DNA of 64,000 nt from positions 5,311,096 to 5,375,095 of the forward strand of contig NC_087080.1 of assembly GCF_026151205.1 (NCBI RefSeq), in the 5' to 3' direction. Shown here one piece after another: positions 38,101-50,100 of this stretch (its first letter is position 1; each line of letters begins with the position of its first letter). The DNA is from Bolinopsis microptera. Taxonomy: Eukaryota; Ctenophora; Tentaculata; Lobata; Bolinopsidae. Below the pieces are notes generated by a model that worked only from the letters and a program-made list of their open reading frames with translations, searched no databases and was not told the origin of the DNA. The position numbers and the translations under genes are program-made.

Positions 38101-41100
38101 ACCATGACTTATGTCAATCAAAGACTACTCTGGTCAAATAAAAAACTGATTTAGTGACTTTGGTAGAAGAAATGACAAAAAAATGACCTAGCCTCACAAA
38201 ATGACAGTGTTATGCCTCACAAAATGACAGTTTTATTTTATGATACAAAGATGGCATATTTATATTGGATGCCCCTTGCCTAATTATTGGTATTCTTAAA
38301 CCCAGTAAGCTCATGATGAGCCTAAATGTGTTTGTTTGATCATCAATTTTGATCAAAATGCCTCACAAAATGACACCGAAAAGCCTTACAAAATGACAAT
38401 GTTTCAGATTGAATTATTTTCATCATCTAAAATGGATCAGAGACAGTCAATACAAGAATGAGTTAAAAATAATCATAATCTGACAGTTAACAATCAAGTA
38501 GCATTAAAAAAGTGCAGTTCTGATATCAAAACTTTGATTTCAAACTCTTTGATTTCAAACTCTGATTTCAAAACTCAACGAAATAAAGCTTCTATTTTGT
38601 GAAAGCAGAGAGTAATAACAACTCCTAAAACATGTCAAACGTTAACTAAACACTGAAAAGTGATCTATCCAGTCATAGAAAATATCAAATATAACCAAAT
38701 ACTGTGTTCAAGTATGAAAACAAAAAATGATTTTTACGCCTCACAAAATGACATTTTTTAAACTTTTTCAAAGTATAAAAAATGTTCCTTTTTAAATATA
38801 TTTTGGTAAAAACAGAACTGGTATAATATAAACAACATATACATATATATATCTAACAGTAAGACACGTGAAAGAATAATTCAACTTTTTCCCAAATCGG
38901 ATTTGAAGTGATGCCGTTTTGGGTTGTCATTTTGTAAGGCACTATCTCACGCGAAATTGCCCAACTTTTTTAATCATCCTTTTTCCTGTAAAAGCTATTC
39001 TAATCTTCAATCTATTATATTTATGTAACTGTCCTAGGTGAAATCAAATTTCTATAGGCTGCTGTTAAAAAATGACAGCCGTGACGAAATTGTCATTTTG
39101 TAAGGCATGTTTTTTTGGAAGATTTCAAAGATGACAATTTTTATCGCAAAATTTACGGTTTTTCAATCAAATCAACCCCCGGGAAGAAAAATATACCTGT
39201 TGAACTACCTATCTGGATAATAAAACATGAACAAAACTCATTTTTGTGCATTTCAGAGCCATCTCCTTTTTCGTGTCATTTTGTAAGGCCGATATACGTA
39301 ACGAAGAATATAAATCTTTTAATTGTAGGTATATTAAAGTATATTAAAATGTAGGATTTTTTCCGATTTTGACCCGGGGATATACTTTAATATGGTTGCT
39401 ATGTTGACCCCCCCCCCCCCCCCCCCCCATGCCTGCTAGTTTTGAAGAAGATCCTAAACTACACTAAGCACTTGGGCAGCTCGATAGACACTCCATTGTA
39501 AACACCAACAGCTGATCAGCAGTTGTATTTATGTATTTCCCGGCCGCAACTTTAGTTTCTATCAGTCTATAGATTTTTTCATTTCCTGTGTCTATTTTCC
39601 TAGGTCTCTTTTGGGGGGGGGGGGGTCAACCTCATTTTACCTCACGAGGCCAGCCAAAAAAGGCAAAATTGGGATGAGGTAAAATGAGGTAAATAAATCT
39701 AGTTTTCTAAGCCTTTTTTTAGAGACAAAAAAGGTTTATTCGAAGTCATTATACTATAATTCGAGGCTGTGCATGGTCTCCCATGATATTTAATGGTTTA
39801 TTAGGGGTGATGTGGTCCCTGGGAAGGGGCATTCCCAGTTTAACCTACTTACTCTCCAAACTTGGGGTAAATAAAACTTCGCATTGTTAGGCCCTAAACA
39901 ATCAAATTCTTGTTTTACTAGGCCTACGTCATATGGGGGTGATTCGGAATCAGCGTCCAAAAATACACCGAAAAAGATTACTTTTATACCTTCAGGGCCT
40001 TTTCACAATAATTTTCTTAAAATCTAGATGAGCGATTTAGTAGGAGCACGTTGGTACAGCAATGTCAGCTATGTTGACCCCCCCCCCCCCCCCCCATGCC
40101 TGCTAGTTTTGAAGAAGATCCTAAACTACACTAAGCACTTGGGCAGCTCGATAGACACTCCATTGTAAACACCAACAGCTGATCAGCAGTTGTATTTATG
40201 TATTTCCCGGCCGCAACTTTAGTTTCTATCAGTCTATAGATTTTTTCATTTCCTGTGTCTATTTTCCTAGGTCTCTTTTGGGGGGGGGGGGGGGGGGGGG
40301 GGTCAACCTCATTTTACCTCACGAGGCCAGCCAAAAAAGGCAAAATTGGGATGAGGTAAAATGAGGTAAATAAATCTAGTTTTCTAAGCCTTTTTTAGAG
40401 ACAAAAAAGGTTTATTCGAAGTCATTATACTATAATTCGAGGCTGTGCATGGTCTCCCATGATATTTAATGGTTTATTAGGGGTGATGTGGTCCCTGGGA
40501 AGGGGCATTCCCAGTTTAACCTACTTACTCTCCAAACTTGGGGTAAATAAAACTTCGCATTATAATTATTATTTATGAAAAGAAAATTGGACATTACAAT
40601 TTCCATGATCCATTAGGATATTGTAAATAGCACTTGCTAAGTTTTGTAAAGGAATTAGCAATAACTTTAGTGTCACTTTGGCATTGCCAATTTATGGGGA
40701 TATTTCCGCATTGCATGACATGGACCATTTAAATAATATCTTAATTTGATATTGTGATTATCGAGTCACTCTGAAACAAATTGTGTCTAACTAGACCAAA
40801 TGAAAACAACAGTTGTGCATGGAACTGGATTGGATATCTACATGAATTTAGTCGAAATTGCATAGTGAAAGGTAATTTTATAATAAATTACTCATATAAA
40901 CTCATACTTCATACAATTCTAAGTTCTTATGTACATGTTCAATGTTCATGATTCGCTGTAGAATAAAGGGCGGTTCAGAAAACCACATTTCGTTTAAATA
41001 ATTAGATATCACCTCTAATTAGTTGCTCTATAGGGTCGGGAACAACCAAAAAAAAATTTTTGTCTCTACGGTTTCGTATAATACTGACTTGGGCCACGCC

Positions 41101-44100
41101 CATATTTTTCACTAATTTTTAACAGGTAAAATTCTCTAAATCGTCAATTTAGTCACGAAGGAGTATGGAAGGAGTTCTAAATGTGTGCTCCTCTAATATA
41201 AACAGTAAGAAATGGTTAACTTTAGTCGAGGTCTCAGGTCTCTACAATGTCGGGAAGTTCCTGCAGGAATTTGCGCATTGCGCTTGAAGCGCAAGATTCA
41301 CAGCGCCAAAAGCGAAGGTGGTAGAGACATGAGACCTTGACTAAAGTTAACCATTTCATACCATTGCTATTAGAGTATGCCACTTTCAGAGTCCTGAACA
41401 CACTCCTACAGCTCTTAATCGTCAATTACATGTATATGAATTTTACCTGTTAAAATATATCATCTTTAACTGATATCAATTTAGTTTAACACTGTTAATT
41501 TTTGTTTTTAACATAATACTTCACACTTTATTAGACTTAGAGGACTTCGACGCGCCGCGCAAACTAGCATTCTTGTTTCGAGCTGGTTGCTTCGAGATGG
41601 TTGCAAAGCCAAAAGCAACGATCTGGAAGGTTTGACATCATCAATTCAAAATGTTTTAGTGCCATGTCATGGTATTGGGTATTTTCCTTATATAATTTGT
41701 TCTACCTCTCTCGCTTGCAGTAGCGCGCGACTGCGCGTCACGCAGTACGCTTAGACTCATGGCTATTATACTAGGTGAACCATATATTACATTTTATAGA
41801 AAATAATAATTTGATTATGCTACGACCAATAATTATTGTGACACGAAACCACAATTTTATAGCTGCGCATATTGTTATTATTTTACATTCACAAAAATAT
41901 TTGTTTCAAATCGTCGACGAGCCCAACTCGGCGTGTGTTTTGGTAAATTGTAACCTACAACAAGTTAAATTACACCGTAGTATTATATGAAAATCGAGCG
42001 ATGAAGCAAATATTACTTGGCCGCGACGATTTGAAACAAATATAATCTACTGACAACAATGACATTGCATTTCAACATAGCTGACATTACTGAACCAACG
42101 TCAACAATCTTAAGAGTGTGGACACGAACGGAAACACACAACGTAAGGTTTGAAATCTTCGTAAAACTACATCATTAGAGCCTGTAAAAACATTTAACTT
42201 TAAGATAAGCAGGAAGACTGGGGCAGGAATTTGAGCCAAATTGACGATCAACATGAATGCATTGCTACAACAATGACATTGCATTTCAACATAGCTGACA
42301 TTGCTGTACCAACGTGCTCCTACTAAATCGCTCATCTAAATTTTAAGAAAATTATTGTGAAAAGGCCCTGAAGGTATAAAAGTAATCTTTTTCGGTGTAT
42401 TTTTGGACGCTGATTCCGAATCACCCCCATATGACGTAGGCCTAGTAAAACAAGAATTTGATTGTTTAGGGCCTAACATGAAAATTATTTGTTTGATTAG
42501 GCAACAACATGGTCTCGCACTTGCTATTATTGTACCCTGAAATCCGAAATATCAGATTACGATTATGACTATCAGATAACGATTAATCCTCATTGTATCA
42601 ATCATACTATGTTTCCAGAACCTTCAACGGTTTCTTTATTCTGAGAATTAACATCGCGAAAATAGTGTTGACAAATATTGTCGTGACCCCAATATTTCTA
42701 AGAATGAAGACACCAAATTTTTTTATGAAAATCTTTTCAAAATTTACATACAATATAACATGTGGCGCAAAATAAAAACAAAATATAACTGATTGCGATC
42801 TCTAAAGGACAGATGTATGTAAATTTCAAAGGGAAACCAGAACGCAGTAAAATTGTAGTCGAAACCACACCGCACAAGCCTAGTCCCTGGTAAATGAAAA
42901 TCAATCAAATAATATGTTGATAAAAAATCATATCCCATCAGTCCTTCTCGGAGCTTACGATCTTATTGTTCCTTATAACATGAACTCGCTGAGGCTCCAA
43001 TTCCCGTTTCTGCTTAACTTCAAGAACTAACTTCCTGAAGGCAGCTCTCTGCTCGGCTGATCGGTCGGGGCTGATGTACACTGAGTCATACCCCTCCACT
43101 TCTCTTAGTTTTCTCGCTTTGCTCAACACTTGCCGCACATGATCTGAGCCGCTGAGAGTGAACTTGATAGGTTTAACGGCTGGTCCTCCATCTGATACAG
43201 TTCTCCCCATCCTACAGCAAGAAACGATTCGAGGTTTCTCATCTATGTTTTCTAGTACCTCAAGCACTCTCTTTTCCAGGATTTCTTCACTCTTTTCTGG
43301 TAGACCGTAGATGACCAGATTTTGACTACGATCCTCTTCCTCGGAGGCACGTTTCAGAGCAGCTTTCATTTTCTTAGGCGCTAGCGCCTTGCTGCATGAA
43401 TTCTTCACAACTGACGACCAGGCTTTGAGTTCGCTTTTCACTGTCGTCTGAACAGAGGTCAAATCTTCACTTTTCTTCTCAAGCAATTGTCCTTGCAGTT
43501 TAATCACAGTGTTCTGATCTGCAATCTTTTCGTCCTTCAGTTGGTCGATTTCATCTTGTAGTTTGGTGGCTGAAAACAACAGCGGTGAACAATAACTGTC
43601 GAGAATGTCGATAAAAGTTTCCATCCAATCACACAGCGTAGCCTTGGTGATCTGAGGCTTGTTGAGCGTTTCTTTACGTAACACATTGGATTTCTGAACA
43701 CCTGCCGCTTGACGCATATCGTTGAGTAGCATAATCTGAGCACCCAAAATCTGTTCAGCATACATTGATCTGAATTTGAGTGTAGAGTAATTCAACGCTA
43801 TTTCATTGTCAAGATTCTCCAAGTATTTGTTAACCATGATGTACAATGTACACGCAGGGCCAGTTTAATATACACGAGTATATTATCTGCTACACAGTGA
43901 GAGCTGTTTAAACCGACGCAAAAGCAATTAACTGATAAGACAAAAAAATGGTTATGAGTTTTACATGAACATGACAAAACAAATGAAAAGGAAGCCCTCC
44001 TGCAAACTTCTTTGTTGAATTTCTTTGTTCAGGTGAGAAGTTGCGCAAAAGAGCAAAATAATAAAAACTTAAGATGTTCGTGTGTCGAACTTGGTACAGA

Positions 44101-47100
44101 GCAGCAGGATATTGATTTACCTGAAGATTACACCCGCCACGCCCCTTCTTTTATGTTTACAAACATATAAAAAGTAGGGACGGTGACAACACTATAGCCT
44201 GCACAAAAGAGATCATTGACGACTATTGTTATTAAAGGATGAGGGGACCTTAGAATTTACTTCCAAATATTCGCGTTGTCCTGTGAAAGTGTGTAGAATC
44301 AAAAAATACACCGGACTGTGAAATCGATAATTCGTGCAATATCACGCCGCGCTCCTATTGGCTGATGGCAATTTTGGGCTGTGACGTCACTTATGTGTTA
44401 AGACCAACGTGCGCGCGCACCCTTTGCTCGTGTCAACATTTTGTACTGTTCTGTTTTAATTACGTCGTGTTACCTTTGGCGTTTGCGAGAGCGGTATCTT
44501 TGGTTGCACTGAATTAGTCTAAGTTACGAATAATTCTCTTTAATAATAATAGTTAAATGTAACTCAGAAAGGCTATCTTGTAGTTGTAGTAGGTATTTCT
44601 ATTTATAAATAGCCAAGATAAGTAGCATCCGCTAACTAAACCACAAACTGCTATTTTGTTTTGACTTGTTTGAAACCCGATATGGACACAATTAAAAAGA
44701 ATGTATGATATAGTAGAAGACATTTTACTAGCTGGCCCTTGGCGCCTCTAGTCCTATCTGAGTACGCACGTGCGGTTTGACACTGCGCTTGTACCGGCCT
44801 TTAGTTGTACACTCAATTATAATTTACCGTTTTAGTTTACTGTGACTTGAGTGTAAAGCGTAACGAATGTGGATGTGTTCGTCTGCTATGCTTGGTATAA
44901 TATTGCTTGGTGTAATAGTTGCAAATCTTGCTTACGTTATAAGTAGTGTCACATAGTGAGTTAGAACTTAAAAGCTTGGTGCTTGTCCAACTGGAATGAA
45001 GACATGCATTTCATACCTACCCGATCCATTTTTATTAGGACCGTGTTGTGTTGATATGACATGTTGATATATCAACTGTGGTACGAAACAGGGAGTTGCT
45101 AGGTGTTACGTTGGGAGCTATAAATATACATAATTTACATGCCTTTCTGTGTGACTTCAATCTTATTCCAGGTGTATCTCGGCTCATGGTTATCGTAGGG
45201 TGATAATTCTTTTTTCAACCGGTCATAAAAAGTCTCCTCTCCATTGGTTATAGGCTCGTTAGTATCGTAAATTGTTAATTTATTCTTAATTAGTAATTTA
45301 GTCGGCCCGCACGCTCATTTTACCTGTATTTCTATATGCGCGGATCAGAGCAACTCACATAATTGACGTCACAGGTTCAAATTGTTTTGGCTGGATATCT
45401 CGGCGCGCGAATGAAATACAACTTTGCGGATTTCACTAAAGTGGTTTATACGATTAATGTAATTAAAGGATTTGCACGAGAAAAAAACTTTTTCTAAGGT
45501 CCCCTCATCCTTTAAAAAGTAGCACATCTTATCGAGCTCACGTTATATAAAATCTCTGACAGTTAAACTCAGCATCACTACGAAATGACCATGTTGAGTT
45601 CCGCACTCCTCTTCATCTCTAGCCAGCTGGTCTAAACAATCCAAATGGAGTTCGGCTGGCACTTTGCCGGGGTACAGCTGTATCTCCGTGTCAGAACCAG
45701 GACCACAAGACTGGAACGATAACAAGTTGTGTCAGCTATGTTGGAATGCAGTATTGTAACAATAGTTAATAGCTAATATAATATAAGTTGCCCCCTTCCT
45801 GGGGCAGGAATTTGAGCCAAATTGACGATCAACAATACATTGTTACAACAATAACATTACATTTCAGCATAGCTGACATTGCTGAACCAACGTCAATAAT
45901 CTTAAGAGTGACCGGTGACGGTAAGTGACCCGATGAGCCCCACTTCTTGTCAAATTATTTTTTGGATTACGACCCAATCATGAAGTAAAAAGTATAAGCT
46001 GCAGTTTAACGGCAAAATAAAGCTAATTTTAGTTCATTAACGTCATACTCATAGGTGTGGAGGATCAATGCGGCTACTTTTAATTCTTTAAACTTAAAGT
46101 TTTAAGTTCAAAGTTTGAACTTGATACATGTTCAATGTTAACTTTAAGTATCACAAATATCGCGCGCGAAAAGTGGTATGCAACGTATATGTCAAGCCCA
46201 GTGGCAAATAGTCAGGCGTCCAGGAATTTAACACCTAGTCAAAATTTGTTGATAACCGGTAAAAAAAGATTCTTGTGGAAAAAATATTCACATTAATTTA
46301 AAATTAAATCAAAATTGGTCGCTCTCAGGGCTAACGCGATGTTACATCATTTTATCGACTCGAAGTTCGAATCGAGCGCATTCCTAGATTCCATGACTAT
46401 TTCTTACCTATAAGATTGCTTGACTATTTTTTGCGCATTCAGACACCAAAAAACGCGCAGAAAACGCGAGCTATCCATTCCTCCTTCCTCAACAACCCGG
46501 AATATGAACAAATAGTCATGTAAAATAGTCATTTGAAATAGTCATGCAAAATTTCAGCTCTGATACGCTAAAATATCAAGTTAATCTTAAACAATCGACA
46601 ATCTAATATGAATCCTCCCAATCCTCCCAGCCATATTAACTGGTGAACGGTGTAAATATAGAGCGGTATTTTAAAATGTAGCATTCTAAATTTTATGGAT
46701 TCAAGTTGGCTCCTTTAGTCTAGATTCATTTAGAAAATTCTCGAAGTTCGAGTAATACAGTATTCTCAGGGTTTGGTGCTTAAGGAAGCTTCACATCCGA
46801 GACCGATTTCCACGAATCAATTTAATATTGTAGCTACAAGTCAACAACAGTGCAAGTGGGAAGGAAGTGAATCTAGCCATTGCTACTATATCAGGGGAAC
46901 TCGCGTGTTCTAGGCTTAAGCAAGTTTCACATCCTAGATCATCTAGAGTACAGTGCAACCCCCTCCATTATACATCCATATCCCGCTTTAAGTCCGAAGT
47001 TTATCATTGTTTATTATCCAATATTGTATCTAACCTGGCAGAAGCAAGCTTCAGATCCATAGTCAGGCCATAAATATCGACACAAGGTCGAAGCCACTAT

Positions 47101-50100
47101 CAGAGTAGCGAATCGTTCATCATGCTGATGAGAGTCCGATCTTAGCGCTCGTTCTTCCGAGTTAGTATGAAGAATAGTAAGAAAATCTGTGGGCTAGGCT
47201 GTATAGTTCTTTTAAAAAATATTTCCTTGCGTTTCAAATAAATTAAAGAATTCTCAGAAATTTTTTATTTAATTTCAAAATTTGCAATTGCATATTCATC
47301 CGGTAATTATTCTAATGGATACGCTAAGCATTTCAAACTAATCTTGACCTGGGAGAAGAGCTGACCAGTGACAAGTCGGCCGCAAAGCGGCCGAAAAATA
47401 TATAGCCTTTTTTTCTTCCCAAAATGGATTCCTAGTCATATTTAAAATTTATTCCACTGGGATGTCAAGTTTGAACCAAAATACCCTTTTCTGCGTCAGC
47501 TGCATGCCATTACAAGCTCAAAAACGCTACTGACGTATTCTCCATAAAAAGCACTTAATAGCGTAAGAGGTGATTTTAAACGATTCCCCGTCCAACTCGG
47601 CGTGCGTCTTGGTACATGTTAGGTTATAAACCTACAATGCATAAATAAAAACTTGAGATGTTCGTGTGTCGAACTTGGTACAGAGCAGCAGGATATTGAT
47701 TTACCTGAAGATTACACCCGCCGCGCCCCTTCTTTTATGTTTACAAACATATAAAAAGTAGGGACGGTGACAACACTATAGCCTGCACAAAAGAGATCAT
47801 TGACGACTATTGTTATTAAAAAGTAGCACATCTTAGTAGCTAACATGTAAAATTCATATACATGTAATAGACGATTAAGAGATATGGGAGTGTGTTCAGG
47901 ACTCTGAAAGTGGCATACTCTTATAGCAATGGTATGAAATGCCAAATGGTTAACTTTAGTCAAGGTCTCATGTCTCTACGACCTTCGCTTTTGGCACTGT
48001 GAATCTTGCGCTTCAAGCGCAATGCGCAAATTCCTGCAGGAACTTCCCGACATTGTAGAGACCTGAGACCTCGACTAAAGTTAACCATTTCTTACTGTTT
48101 ATATTAGAGGAGCACACATTTAGAACTCCTTCCATACTCCTTCGTGACTAAATTGACGATTTAGAGAATTTTACCTGTTAACATTTTTGCCGAGATTTAC
48201 CTCATTTTACCTCACGAGGCCAGCCAAAAAAGGCAAAATTGGGATGAGGTAAAATGAGGTAAAATGAGGTAAAATGAGGTTGACCCCCCCCCCCCCCCCC
48301 TCTTTTTTTAAGTCAGACCAAAAATACCAACGGAAGTTGAAAGTTTGAAACACGATATATAACGATCGAAGGTGTCTTAATAAAACAGCTAGTGACTTGG
48401 AGAAATTTCTGATTTGAACCGTCAAATATCCAGCAGGAAATGACTCATTGTCAACCCTCAAGAGCTGTCTAGATTATTATTATACAATTTTCGGTCAGAG
48501 TCGTCCTCGATACGTACCTCGCACTGCAAAGAGGGCTGCCTACAGACACAAATTGAAAACTACAGAGACTACGCAGGTATGATGATAGCCAATGCAGGAT
48601 TATATCATAGGACATATAAAAACATTATCTCACCTCACTGATTTCTTGTTGGAACATTTCGTACAGATCATCATCGTCATTCTCACGCTCGGATTCGCTG
48701 TCGCTCGAACCTATATTTATAAGTACGAATTAGGATTAATGAGCTCAGATAAATGAAACAAAGCTTGCAAAAATCATTGAATTTTATTGGTTCGAATTTT
48801 ATCGGGTCGAATTTAATTCACATTGGGCCGTTATTTTTAGTATTACAATATTATATAAATAAACATAGTTGTAATAAATCATAAAGCTCTGGGAGCTCTA
48901 CTGCGTCTTACCGTCATCTTCTCCAGGATGCGTAAGTTGAGATTTCCCCGTCATCTTGTTGGAATAACGATACGTTTTCTCCTCCCTGGCCATAATTTGC
49001 CATAAGAAATCATTATGATCAATGCTTTACGGGCGAGAGGTATATGTTTTGCACAGTAGAATCATTAAAAATCATCTTAAAAGGCGGACGCGACATGTAA
49101 ATCTGTGGCCTATTAAAGCCTATCTAACTAATAATCTCAAGAAATCCGTATGTGTGTACTTGACCCAAACTTGAATTTCAATTGGAAACTAACCTATCAA
49201 AAGTACAGGTCCAGTCTTTGGTAACGGAGTTCTCCTCGTGAGATCGCAACATCTGTCCCAGTTCATTAATCTTGCACTGGACGTAGGACGCACTGAGGTG
49301 ACCTTCAATAAAGTCACTGATCCTGGTCTCAACCTGGATTATCTGAATTTGAAACTTGCTCAGTTTCTTTAGATCCCCTCCCCAAAACTCTAGCTTCTCT
49401 TTCAATAATGCTGCCTCCTTTTCAAGTGCTCTCCGGGAGTCCTTGTCGATCTCTTTTAACGGGGATTTCGACTTCACTTCTTGGAAGATCCTGCGTTTTT
49501 TGCTTTCTTGTTTCGGAGAACCTGGTTTCTCGTTGTTCTTCTTCTCGCTGTTCTTCTTGTCGCCGTTCTTCTTGTCGCCGTTCTTCTTATCACCGTTCTT
49601 CTTCTCCTCACTGTTCCTGCTCCTGATCTCTTTCACCTCCTCCTTCTTTTCTGCTGGTTCCAAAACTTTCTTGCTCAACTTCTGCTCCTCAACTCTTTTC
49701 TGCAGGTGTATCCTGGCATTTGTCAGAGCAATTTGTTGTTTCTTCCTCTTTATCTCCGCTGCTATCTCAGTCACAGTTCTCTGTCTCCCGGATGGAGTGT
49801 GGGTAGGAACTGTTACTTTGGGCGGTGCTGGAATGTGCTTTGGTGGACTAATTTCCCGAGGGGGAGCAGATTCTTCAGGAGCAGGGGACGAGGCTTTCTT
49901 CACGGTGAAGGTAAGGCGTGCTGATGACTTTGTCGCTGATGAGACTTTTTGTTCGGCTTCACTTTTCATGAATTTGAATTTTCCTATTTTACCAAAGCTG
50001 CCTGATGGATTATCTGACGTTATCCTTTCGGGATCGTTTTCAAGTTCAACCCGAGGGGTGATACGCGGCAGTGTGGGTTTAGGCTGAGATTCAGCTAGCT

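Larger units (their letters stand above)
44061..47835. repeat. Repeat pair of about 190 bp (44061-44235 plus 45512-45531; 47645-47835)
   Basis: Over about 175 bp the two copies differ at two positions that I can see. The left copy is split by the 1.28 kb element at 44236-45511; the right copy is uninterrupted. Nature of the repeat unknown. Confidence 0.85.

Noticed and set aside
49356-50087. Long plus-strand frames opposite FNBP4 exon 3
   Set aside because: Phe/Ser/Leu-rich antisense of a Lys/Glu-rich exon; no splice context.
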